Source: Mesobacillus maritimus
GTDB lineage: Bacteria; Bacillota; Bacilli; Bacillales; Cytobacillaceae
Length of the DNA stretch: 64,000 bases
Assembly (NCBI RefSeq): GCF_019749255.1
Contig: NZ_JACWFH010000007.1
Span: 62,001 to 126,000 of the forward strand
Direction: 5' to 3'
The position numbers and the translations under genes were made by a program. This document shows positions 1 to 7,321 of this stretch, one piece after another. Under the pieces are notes generated by a model. That model searched no databases, was not told the DNA's origin, and saw only the letters and a program-made list of their open reading frames with translations. Position 1 is the first letter of the stretch. Each line of letters starts with the position of its first letter.

Positions 1-282
1 ATTGATGATGATCTCTTTCGTCAATTTGAGTATCTCATCGGTGATTCTGTTTTGGTTGTTACGGAGACCCAACAGTTAAACTTGCTAGGGCAAACGTTTA
101 GACCTATTTTTTGTGGAACTGTTTGCGAAGTGGAAACAGGACACATCACACTATATCCAGTTACCATTAAATTATTAAATGCACCGTTCCATCAATCCCC
201 TTTTCCGCTGTCGATTCCTTTTGAAAAAATCGCTCACTTTACTCCTAACTTTGATTGTAATATGAGGTTTCCACTTGTCTAA
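1..282 (+). CDS. mnxE: MnxE-like small subunit of the manganese oxidase complex (5' end outside window)
   Basis: The reading frame is open from base 1, so the start lies upstream; 93 residues are visible. It sits just before an mnxF-like gene and mnxG, the order known for the Bacillus mnx operon, where MnxE and MnxF form a small-subunit assembly with the oxidase MnxG. The visible part alternates beta-strand-like hydrophobic stretches with a G-D-S-V-L-V-V segment near the left edge and an ending I-P-F-E-K-I-A-H-F, a pattern like small Sm/SH3-type barrels. There is no signal peptide in the visible part. The mnxE rather than mnxF assignment rests mainly on gene order. Confidence 0.72.
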   Translation: MDDDLFRQFEYLIGDSVLVVTETQQLNLLGQTFRPIFCGTVCEVETGHITLYPVTIKLLNAPFHQSPFPLSIPFEKIAHFTPNFDCNMRFPLV

Positions 283-305
283 AAAGCATAAAGGAGGTTT
301 ATTTC

Positions 306-590
306 ATGTCACACCAGTCAATTAACCAAATTCATGACGAAGGTTTAATCGAACATTTTAGAATGGGAAAGGGACATCGAGTGTTTATTTTAACCCCTTC
401 CTATCCGTTTATGTTTATTGGAATTATTAAGGATGTTAGAGCGGATGTTGTTGATGTTTGGGTAGAAACCACCCATTTTTCACAATTAGAAAATCGGATA
501 TGGCATATCCACATTGACAATATCGAGGTGTTTTATATTGAACGTGAAGGAGAACCAGAGATTCCAAAACTCAGTGAAGATTACTACTAG
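306..590 (+). CDS. mnxF: MnxF-like small subunit of the manganese oxidase complex
   Basis: A 94-residue protein starting 23 bases after the mnxE stop, with an AAAGGAGG site 8 bases before the ATG. It is His-containing (H-I-H motif near residue 74) and predicted to be mainly beta. Its core (G-H-R-V-F-I-L-T, then F-I-G-I-I-K-D-V, then I-H-I-D-N-I-E-V-F) parallels the mnxE product, consistent with the two being paralogues. In Bacillus sp. SG-1 the homologues co-purify with MnxG and bind copper; that role is carried over here by gene order and size. It is probably co-transcribed and translationally coupled with mnxG. Confidence 0.75.
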   Translation: MSHQSINQIHDEGLIEHFRMGKGHRVFILTPSYPFMFIGIIKDVRADVVDVWVETTHFSQLENRIWHIHIDNIEVFYIEREGEPEIPKLSEDYY

Positions 591-611
591 AGTTTTGAAG
601 GGGGGAAATCA

Positions 612-3600
612 ATGTTAAGAAGATATCATGTTGTTGGAATCCCGTTAAGGATTGTCGTAAACAATTTTGGTGACCACAATCCTGACGGAAGAATTTATGT
701 ATTAAAGGAAAATGAACATGAAGTTAGAGAGTTAGTGAGAAAAAATCCATTTACACCTGTTGAATTGGTACAGCCACTAACAATCAGAGCATGTGCAGAA
801 GATACTGTAGAAATCCTCTTTGAAAATCAACTTCCGTTTAAAGCTGGTATGCATTTTCAGGAAGCTGATTATGATGTGTTAGACTCTGATGGAGCAGACG
901 CAGGCTATAACCCTGATACAACGATTCCTTGTGGAAACTCAATCATTTATCGGATCTATGCCTCTCGGGAAGGAACTTATTTCTTTACGGACCTAGGGAA
1001 TATTTCTAGTACAGAGGAAGGATCAAGTATTCAGGGATTATTTGGCGCGCTTTTAGTGGAAAGGAAGGGCTCAACATGGACGGATCCCGTAACGGGAGGC
1101 ACGTTAAATAGTGGGGTTTATGCAGATATCCATCATCCATTTTTACCATCTTTCAGGGAATATGCTTGGTATTTTAGTGACCAAATGGAAATTAATGACT
1201 TGACTGGAAACAGACCTTTGAATCCAATGACCAACCAAGAAGCAGAGTCCTTTCATGGTGTAAACTTGCGTTATGAACCAATGACAAACCGTAAACGCCT
1301 TATTGAAGAAGGCGTTGTCTGCCCTGATTGTGATTCAGAGGAAGTACACCATGATTCTTGGGTGTTCGGTGACCCTGCGACTCCAATTCTTCGTGGTTAC
1401 AAAGGGGACCCAGCCATCATTAGGCTGATTCATGGCGGAGTTAAAGAAACACATGTTTTCCACTACCATGTTCATCAATGGTTAGGGGACCCGACGAACA
1501 CACAATCAGAGATACTGGATTCTCAGTCTATCAGTCCTCAATCTCATTATGATATTCAGCCACTATATGGATTAGGTAGCCTCCATGGGGCGATTGGCGA
1601 TGCGATTATTCATTGTCATTTATATCCTCACTTTGGTGCAGGGATGTGGGGGATTAATCGAATCTTTGATACCCTGCAAGATGGAAGTCAGTGTTATCCG
1701 AATGGAGTGCCAATTGCGCCGCTCAAGCCTTTACCAGACAGACCAGAACCGCCGAAACCGACACCTGAACGACCTGGGTTTCCAAATTTCATTCCAGGTA
1801 AAGTAGGTTTCAAGGCTCCAAGACCACCATTAGGAATTGTTGGTGGACGTGAAATGACGGTATTAGAAAAGAATGCAGCCATCCCAAATGCAAGACCAGG
1901 TGCTGTATTTGTTGAGCCCACTTTAGATGATAATGTAAATGTTGTAGAATTTAATGTTTCTTGTATTGAAATGCCTGTTATTTACAATAAACAAGGGTGG
2001 CACGATCCCAAGGCAAGATTCTATGTATTTGACGAGGATTTAGATGATATCTTGTCTGGTAAAAAAGAACCTGAGCCACTTGTTTTCCATGTGCCAGCCG
2101 GCACGGCCATACGATTTAATTATACGAATAGGTTGCCACATATTTTAGATGGAGATGCGTTTCAGTTAGTAACGAGAACGTATGAATCAGGGTTTCATAT
2201 TCATTTTGTAAAGTTTGATGTGCTTTGTACAGATGGGGCTAACACTGGGTGGAACTATGACAGCTCAGTCCTTCCGGGTGAGACCATCCAATATGAGTGG
2301 TACGCTGACACAGAGTTAAAGGCATTCTTCTTTCATGACCATCTGTTTGCGAACGCGCATCAGCAACACGGGGTGTTTGGAGCTGGTGTTATCCAGCCTA
2401 GGTTTTCTGAATATTTCGACTCCCACACTGGAAAAGAGACACCCCGTGGCACGCAGGTGACAGTGTCCCATCCACTTATACCAGATTATCGAGATTTCTC
2501 TCTCTTTGTTCAGGATTTTACGATGCTATTCGATAAGGATGGGTGTCCAATCCAGCCGCCTCCATTCCCAGGCTCAGAAGATGACCCAGGTGTGTTTGGC
2601 GTCAATTATAAGTGCGAACCACTAAAGTTTCGTCTCGGAGAAGAGGGTGATCCTGCCTATTCCTTTAGTTCCTATGTTCATGGGGACCCCGTTACGCCAA
2701 TTTTGAGAGGATATACAGGGGACCCGATCCGAATTAGGCTTATACAGGGAGCGCATGAGGAATCCCACAGTTTTAATGTTCACGGTCTTAAGTGGAAAGA
2801 AGAACGACCAGATTTAGGATCGCATTTCAATTCTCAACAGCATACCGGAATTTCAGAATCGTTTACGTTTGAAACAGAATTGAAAGGACCAGGCGACTAT
2901 CTGTGGGCGTTTGAAACAGAAGAAGATGTTTGGCTTGGAACTTGGGGCTTGATTAGAGCATATGAAGAGCTTGTGGATGATTTGATTGTCCTTCCGGATA
3001 AATCCTGTCCTCCATCACCAACAACACCACTCCCGTGTCCGACAGGTAAGCCACCTGAACGTGCTGAGCCATTATCAACCTTGCCGCCACATGCCGATCC
3101 ATGTGCGCCTGTACGCAGGTATGATGTAGTCGCCTTCCAAACACCAATCATGTATAACTCGTATGGCGACCATGACCCATATGGAATTGTCTTTGCCCTT
3201 GCAGAGGATGTAGAAGATATCCTTTCTGGTAAAAAGAACCCTGAACCACTTGTACTAAGGGCAAATGTAGGTGACCTAGTGGAAGTTTCTCTTACTAGCC
3301 TTTTGAAATTTGATTTATTTCCATTTAAAGACGGAATTCATCCTTATCCGCCTGTAAAAGAGCAAGGGTTTTATCCACCGTCTCTACGAATTTCACTTCA
3401 TACTAGTTTACTTGATTATGATGTTCGAACTTCTAGTGGCGATACGGTTGGTTATAATCCGGATCAGACAGTAGGACCAGGTGAAGTAATCACTTATCGT
3501 TGGTTTGTGGATGGACAACATGGAACCTGTGCAATGTGGGATATGGCGGATTTAAGAAATCACCGTTCATTCGGGACCTTTGGTGCTTTTATCGCAGAAC

Positions 3601-4259
3601 CGCGTTTTACGACGTACCATGACCCATATACGGATGAAGAGGTTAAAACAGGGGCGAATGTTGTACTGAAAAATCCACTGGTTCCAACGACTAGAGAGTT
3701 TGTACTGATTATGCACGACGGGGTTCGACTGGAGGACAAAAATGGTCAGCTAATTGTTGACCCGGTAGATGGAATAATTCCTCCTGTGGAAGAAGTGGAC
3801 GATGTCGACACCTATGATAATGGTTCGCGAGGATTTAATTATCGAAGTGAACGGTTAATTAACCGCTATCGTGAGCTTCCAGACCTTAGTAAGTTATTTT
3901 CATCAGAAGAGTTCGGTGATCCTGCGACACCAGTGTTTGAAGCATACCCTGGTGAGGCTGTGACTTTCTGTTTGACGAACCCTTCAGAACGAAGAAGAGC
4001 ACACACTTTCCATCTTCACGGCCATTACTGGAAATTCGACAGCAAGGATTTAGATTCACGGGTTCAGTCCTTCGAAGGACATATTGTCGCAGGGTTTACG
4101 GCTGATTTACGCTTAATTGGTGGCGCTGGTGGAGTGTATAACTTCCCAGGTGATTATCTCTATCGTTCTGGAAATATAATGTGGGATATCGAGCAGGGAA
4201 TGTGGGGGTTATTCAGAGTTCATGACAAATTCCAACCACATCTCCCGAAACTAGAATAG
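612..4259 (+). CDS. mnxG: MnxG-type multicopper oxidase (manganese oxidase)
   Basis: A 1,215-residue multicopper oxidase, close to the size of the Bacillus spore Mn(II) oxidase MnxG and far larger than laccases or CotA. Several cupredoxin domains can be followed. Copper-ligand motifs are visible at residues 284-290 (H-Y-H-V-H-Q-W), 334-345 (H-C-H-L-Y-P-H-F-G-A-G-M, the classic type 1/trinuclear signature), 573-586 (F-F-H-D-H then H-Q-Q-H) and 1131-1140 (H-T-F-H-L-H-G-H-Y-W). Proline-rich linkers near residues 370-420 and 800-830 separate domain pairs, giving three repeated blocks that each start with a V-x-x-x-P-I-x-Y-N/D-x-x-G-D/W-H-D-P-like segment. No signal peptide is present, as expected for a protein loaded on the spore from the mother cell. 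A strong GGGGGG Shine-Dalgarno precedes the ATG. Known MnxG oxidizes Mn(II) to Mn(IV) oxide. Confidence 0.88.
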   Translation: MLRRYHVVGIPLRIVVNNFGDHNPDGRIYVLKENEHEVRELVRKNPFTPVELVQPLTIRACAEDTVEILFENQLPFKAGMHFQEADYDVLDSDGADAGYNPDTTIPCGNSIIYRIYASREGTYFFTDLGNISSTEEGSSIQGLFGALLVERKGSTWTDPVTGGTLNSGVYADIHHPFLPSFREYAWYFSDQMEINDLTGNRPLNPMTNQEAESFHGVNLRYEPMTNRKRLIEEGVVCPDCDSEEVHHDSWVFGDPATPILRGYKGDPAIIRLIHGGVKETHVFHYHVHQWLGDPTNTQSEILDSQSISPQSHYDIQPLYGLGSLHGAIGDAIIHCHLYPHFGAGMWGINRIFDTLQDGSQCYPNGVPIAPLKPLPDRPEPPKPTPERPGFPNFIPGKVGFKAPRPPLGIVGGREMTVLEKNAAIPNARPGAVFVEPTLDDNVNVVEFNVSCIEMPVIYNKQGWHDPKARFYVFDEDLDDILSGKKEPEPLVFHVPAGTAIRFNYTNRLPHILDGDAFQLVTRTYESGFHIHFVKFDVLCTDGANTGWNYDSSVLPGETIQYEWYADTELKAFFFHDHLFANAHQQHGVFGAGVIQPRFSEYFDSHTGKETPRGTQVTVSHPLIPDYRDFSLFVQDFTMLFDKDGCPIQPPPFPGSEDDPGVFGVNYKCEPLKFRLGEEGDPAYSFSSYVHGDPVTPILRGYTGDPIRIRLIQGAHEESHSFNVHGLKWKEERPDLGSHFNSQQHTGISESFTFETELKGPGDYLWAFETEEDVWLGTWGLIRAYEELVDDLIVLPDKSCPPSPTTPLPCPTGKPPERAEPLSTLPPHADPCAPVRRYDVVAFQTPIMYNSYGDHDPYGIVFALAEDVEDILSGKKNPEPLVLRANVGDLVEVSLTSLLKFDLFPFKDGIHPYPPVKEQGFYPPSLRISLHTSLLDYDVRTSSGDTVGYNPDQTVGPGEVITYRWFVDGQHGTCAMWDMADLRNHRSFGTFGAFIAEPRFTTYHDPYTDEEVKTGANVVLKNPLVPTTREFVLIMHDGVRLEDKNGQLIVDPVDGIIPPVEEVDDVDTYDNGSRGFNYRSERLINRYRELPDLSKLFSSEEFGDPATPVFEAYPGEAVTFCLTNPSERRRAHTFHLHGHYWKFDSKDLDSRVQSFEGHIVAGFTADLRLIGGAGGVYNFPGDYLYRSGNIMWDIEQGMWGLFRVHDKFQPHLPKLE

Positions 4260-4290
4260 GGAAACCGGGGGAGTTAATCCCCCGATAAAA
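4260..4290 (+). other. Short GC hairpin between mnxG and the next gene
   Basis: CGGGGGAG and a matching CCCCCG flank a short TTAAT loop directly after the mnxG stop. There is no T-run, so it is more likely an mRNA-stabilizing or attenuating hairpin than a full terminator. Confidence 0.4.
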
Positions 4291-4307
4291 AGAAAGGATG
4301 TGAAAAG

Positions 4308-5222
4308 ATGACGAAAGAACAAGACAAAAATTTTTTTGACAATTGTGTTCCATTAGGAGAACATGATGATTTTTGTATTCCAAGGGAATGCTGCCCTGAA
4401 AGAATTCTCACTCCACTATACCCTTCTCCTAATTCTTGTTTACCACATGAAGAACTTGAGGAACTAGAGGCTAGAATAGAAGAGGGTAATAGGCTTCTGT
4501 TAGACTTAGGTTTGTCGGATCGTGGTAACGGTTTTGATGATGATTTTGCGGAGCTAAATGAAGAAGCACGGATGAGAGCCTTTGATAGCTTGGTGGGACA
4601 GATTGTTAGAGTGAAAATTGAGTGCGAAGCGGAAGAAGAAGTAGAAGAAGAGAATGAAGTTGTCGGTTCCACCCCAGGTGGTTCTAATACAATTAAAAAA
4701 GTAATTGCAAAGAGACGAGTTGGTCGACTCTCTAGGAAGAAAAAGAAAGTTTTGAAGGAATCGCTAAAAAGAACGAGAGTGCCGGCTAACACGAGGCAAA
4801 CAAAAAGAACGGTTGAAGGAAGAGTCCACCTTGTTGGTCGAAACTTTGTCCTTCTTAAAAGTACGGATAAGGAAATCTTTATACCGTTGCTCAAAGTTTG
4901 CTCAATCTATCTGAAAAATCGATTTGCGAGACCTGCAAACGAAGCGGACTTGCTATGTATAGACCCTTGCTTTAGAAGAGCATTGACCTTCCGGTTTGGT
5001 GAAACAGTTGCTTCTTCTCCAGAATTAATTCAACTCTTTTACAGAATTCCTCTTAATATTTATCTATTACTCTTGGAGGGAAAGAGAATTAGAGTTAGAT
5101 TAGCTGATACTATAGTGGTTGGGACGCTAATAAAAGTAGAAAAAGAACAGATAAGGTTATCCTTAAAAAATGACAAGGAAAGGACTATCTCACTCAATCA
5201 AATTTGTTCTATCTTTCACTGA
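4308..5222 (+). CDS. Putative spore-coat protein with two small barrel-like modules
   Basis: A 304-residue protein 48 bases after mnxG with an AAAGGA site. It matches no enzyme I recognise. The N-terminal 50 residues are Cys-containing (C-C-P at 28-30), followed by an acidic helix. Two copies of a module of about 60-110 residues follow. Each begins G-x-x-V/I-R-V-K/R, passes V-E-G-R-V-x-x-V-G-R-N-F-V or V-V-G-T-L-I-K-V, and ends I-x-L-x-K/Q-V/I-C-S-I. The first copy is split by an insert that is acidic and then very Lys/Arg-rich. The pattern resembles DUF2642-like or LSm-like small beta barrels seen in Bacillus coat proteins. The same module occurs in the His-rich gene at 5457-5957. The position after mnxG suggests a structural or metal-handling coat role; this is inference. 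Confidence 0.6.
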   Translation: MTKEQDKNFFDNCVPLGEHDDFCIPRECCPERILTPLYPSPNSCLPHEELEELEARIEEGNRLLLDLGLSDRGNGFDDDFAELNEEARMRAFDSLVGQIVRVKIECEAEEEVEEENEVVGSTPGGSNTIKKVIAKRRVGRLSRKKKKVLKESLKRTRVPANTRQTKRTVEGRVHLVGRNFVLLKSTDKEIFIPLLKVCSIYLKNRFARPANEADLLCIDPCFRRALTFRFGETVASSPELIQLFYRIPLNIYLLLLEGKRIRVRLADTIVVGTLIKVEKEQIRLSLKNDKERTISLNQICSIFH

Positions 5223-5257
5223 GAAGCCTTGTTGTTGGAGAAGGTTTTCATTTTCCT

Positions 5258-5284
5258 AAACCCGATTAGATTCGGGTTTCTTTG
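5258..5284 (+). terminator. Rho-independent terminator of the mnx-linked operon
   Basis: AAACCCGA and TTCGGGTTT pair around a 5-base loop, followed by a T-rich stretch. It lies 36 bases after the stop of the barrel-module gene. Confidence 0.7.
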
Positions 5285-5403
5285 CTTAGATGAAAGTAAC
5301 CAGAAAGAACCGAAGGTTTACAATTTACGATTCTTCGAAGTAGAAATGAAAAAACGGTTGTTCTTCTTATCTATCAAATTTGTCATCCTTAAAGCGCAAG
5401 AAG

Positions 5404-5446
5404 AAAGGTGCAAAGGTCGCCATCTGTGACCTTGCACCTTTTTCAT
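5404..5446. terminator. Terminator hairpin between convergent genes
   Basis: AAAGGTGCAAAGGTC pairs with GACCTTGCACCTTT with one bulge. T-runs lie on both sides, so it can serve the minus-strand His-rich gene and back up the plus-strand operon. Confidence 0.7.
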
Positions 5447-5456
5447 TTTAAAATTC

Positions 5457-5957
5457 TTAGAGCTCAATAGAACAGATTTTATCAAACGGAATGATGCGGT
5501 AGCGATATTTTTTTCCTTTGTTTGTTCTGCGTTTACAGCTACCAGACCGCTTTAGTTTTGCTTGTTTACGTTTGCTGCGGATTTCTACAAAGTTTGTACC
5601 AACAAAACAAACACGGCCCTTCACTGCCTTTTCTTCACCTTCACAATCGACGTTTAACTTTACATCACAGTCAAGGAGCTGACGGAAACGAAATGCTAAG
5701 CCTCCTTGTAACCCTCCTAATCGAACTCTAAAGTCGTGGCTACACAAATGTCCAAATCTAAAGTGACCTGAGCAATAAGAACAATGGCAATCTTTATGAG
5801 AATGCCCCTTACACCCATGATGATGACAGGAACTATGGTGGGAGAAAGAGTGGTGGTGATCATGATAAAAATGGCTATGGTGAAAATTACGGTGATCACG
5901 GTGATCATGCCCATAGTGGCTAGAGTGATGACATTGATCATGGTTATAATAACTCAT
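5457..5957 (-). CDS. Histidine-rich spore-coat-like protein with C-terminal barrel module
   Basis: 166 residues. The first 70 are extraordinarily His-rich (about 25 His, with Tyr, Asp, Ser and four or five Cys, including H-x-C-x-Y-C), suggesting a metal-binding tail. Residues 85-166 form a module shared with the 4308-5222 protein: V-K-G-R-V-C-F-V-G-T-N-F-V, a basic insert, then I-I-P-F-D-K-I-C-S-I. A perfect AAAGGAGG lies 7 bases upstream of the ATG. It is probably co-transcribed with the Cys/His-rich gene 57 bases upstream. I cannot assign a biochemical function. Location beside mnxG and composition suggest metal capture on the spore surface, as inference. Confidence 0.65.
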   Translation of the reverse strand: MSYYNHDQCHHSSHYGHDHRDHRNFHHSHFYHDHHHSFSHHSSCHHHGCKGHSHKDCHCSYCSGHFRFGHLCSHDFRVRLGGLQGGLAFRFRQLLDCDVKLNVDCEGEEKAVKGRVCFVGTNFVEIRSKRKQAKLKRSGSCKRRTNKGKKYRYRIIPFDKICSIEL

Positions 5958-6014
5958 TTAATAGCCTCCTTTCTAAAATATTCATATTTGCTAGTTTTGA
6001 TGAAGAAAGATTCT

Positions 6015-6332
6015 CTAGTTTCTCTCTTTTTTCTTCTTTTCGAATTTCTCAATGAGAATTTCTTCTACTAATTCTTCTAGTAAATCTTTAAAATCTTCAT
6101 GGTCGATACAAGCCTTACAGTTCTGTTTCTTTGGTTTGAGAGGAGTCAACACTTTAAACTCCGTACAACAGCAACAGCATTCAAAGTGACTGCGATGGTT
6201 TTGTGGGGGCGAATATGAAGGCGAATGATGGGAATGTCGTTGGCTGTGACTGTGGCATGTACAATGTTTATTGTGATTAAAATGCATGTTATTGTGTGAC
6301 CCCCTACAGCAATGTGAATGGAAATAGGTCAT
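6015..6332 (-). CDS. Small Cys/His-rich protein, putative spore coat component
   Basis: 105 residues, started at the ATG preceded by AAAGGAGGG (an ATG 18 bases further up lacks a site). Residues 1-50 are rich in His and Ser with C-C-R and C-x-C, then comes a run of five Cys (about residues 53-57) and K-x-C-x-A-C-I-D-H. The last 35 residues are a charged helix (E-E-L-V-E-E-I-L-I-E-K-F) with a Lys-rich end. No homologue is recognised. The composition fits a metal-binding or disulfide-crosslinked coat protein. Confidence 0.6.
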   Translation of the reverse strand: MTYFHSHCCRGSHNNMHFNHNKHCTCHSHSQRHSHHSPSYSPPQNHRSHFECCCCCTEFKVLTPLKPKKQNCKACIDHEDFKDLLEELVEEILIEKFEKKKKERN

Positions 6333-6361
6333 AATAATCCCTCCTTTCATATTTCTCTTAT

Positions 6362-6370
6362 TATTTTATG
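6362..6370 (-). promoter_or_regulatory. Candidate sigma-K -10 box for the Cys/His-rich gene
   Basis: On the minus strand this reads CATAAAATA, an exact match to the CATANNNTA -10 consensus of sigma-K, 30 bases before the start codon. No clear AC -35 lies at 16-17 bases, so this is the weakest of the candidate boxes here. Confidence 0.35.
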
Positions 6371-6500
6371 TGGTATTAAGGAAAATGCATAAGCAGTTGT
6401 CCGCTTATATAGGAAAATGGGTAGCTATTAACCTTACGTAAACACTGATGTTTTTAGATAATAATGGAAAACTTTGTACTAAAAAGGGATGTTTGTCTAT

Positions 6501-6527
6501 ACCCATTTAAGGTTTGAAAATATATTA
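6501..6527 (+). promoter_or_regulatory. Possible sigma-K-like promoter for the first YPV-domain gene
   Basis: AC at 6501-6502, a 16-base spacer, then AATATATTA at 6519-6527. This matches AC-N16-CATANNNTA except for the first base of the -10. The gene starts 40 bases further on. Confidence 0.3.
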
Positions 6528-6567
6528 TATGGAATGGGTAAATACTTTTCGTGAAAGGAGGATTAAA

Positions 6568-6813
6568 ATGACCGAAAAGGATCAAGAAACCATGAAGGAT
6601 GTCTTGATGAAGCTCCCGCCTAATTATACTGTTGGAACATTATATGTGAACGGGGCAATGATATCTGTTGCGCGTTTTGTGAATTACTCTAAAGGTCTAG
6701 CTTATTTTATTGGACCAGATTTAGAGCTAATTCTTATAGATGGGGACAAAATTGATGGAATGAGTTTTGCTACTGAAGAGTGTTGTGAAGATGAAGAGGA
6801 AGAATATGAATAG
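6568..6813 (+). CDS. Small YPV-domain protein with acidic tail (paralogue 1)
   Basis: 81 residues, started at the ATG 6 bases after AAAGGAGG. It shares a domain with the products at 6986-7234 and the C-terminus of 7322-8956: L-P-P-N-Y-T-V, N-G-A-x-I-S-V, F-V-N-Y-S-K-G-L-A-Y-F, then D-K-I-D-G-M-S-F-A. It ends in C-C-E-D and a run of Glu. No signal peptide or membrane segment. No known family comes to mind. The strand pattern suggests a small all-beta fold, and the tail could bind cations. The coat role is inferred from neighbours. Confidence 0.6.
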   Translation: MTEKDQETMKDVLMKLPPNYTVGTLYVNGAMISVARFVNYSKGLAYFIGPDLELILIDGDKIDGMSFATEECCEDEEEEYE

Positions 6814-6985
6814 TACAAAGGCTTGAATTCAAAGTATATTGAATAGGTTTTTTGTCATCCTGGGGGTTTTATGTTATTAGCCTCTTTTTCTATTAGAAGG
6901 CTGTTTGTCCATGCGTTTTGCCGTTTAATCTAATATATTATACTATCCCTCACTTAGGGTGAAACATACGAAGGAGGTGTTAGAT

Positions 6986-7234
6986 ATGAACCAATACAAA
7001 AAGTCGATAGAAGATATTCTTAAGAAGTGTCCACCAGGGTATCCGGTTTCAAATCTTATGGGGTATGGGGCGCCTGTGAATCTTGAATACTTTTCAAACT
7101 ATGACGATGGATTGGCCTACTTCATTGCCAATGGCCAAGTCTTTGTTTATGAGGCTGACAGGATTCATGGATTGATTTTTGGTGCGGCAGATGCGGGTGA
7201 TGATTTAGAGGGCGAAGAAGAAGGTGAGGATTAA
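6986..7234 (+). CDS. Small YPV-domain protein with acidic tail (paralogue 2)
   Basis: 82 residues, started at the ATG after AAGGAGGTG. It aligns along its length with the 6568-6813 product: C-P-P-G-Y-P-V, Y-G-A-P-V-N-L, F-S-N-Y-D-D-G-L-A-Y-F, E-A-D-R-I-H-G-L-I-F. The last 18 residues are almost all Asp, Glu and Gly. The two genes look like a tandem duplication 172 bases apart. The upstream gap contains AATATATTATAC, also present upstream of paralogue 1, but no convincing -35. Function unknown. Confidence 0.6.
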   Translation: MNQYKKSIEDILKKCPPGYPVSNLMGYGAPVNLEYFSNYDDGLAYFIANGQVFVYEADRIHGLIFGAADAGDDLEGEEEGED

Positions 7235-7252
7235 ACCATAGCTTCCTACCTT

Positions 7253-7289
7253 CAAAGATAGCTGGTTTGGACCTAACCAGCTATCTTTG
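7253..7289. terminator. Bidirectional terminator
   Basis: CAAAGATAGCTGGTT and AACCAGCTATCTTTG form a perfect 15-base stem between two convergent genes that carry the same YPV domain. Confidence 0.8.
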
Positions 7290-7321
7290 ATAGAAAAACT
7301 ATAAGGAATTTCTAGTAATGC

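Noticed and set aside
5229-5429. 66-codon plus-strand frame
   Set aside because: It runs through two terminator hairpins, has no ribosome site and no coding character.
5784-6071. Met/Ile/Val-rich frame opposite the His-rich gene
   Set aside because: It is the antisense shadow of the His codons (CAT/CAC read as ATG/GTG) of the 5457-5957 gene.
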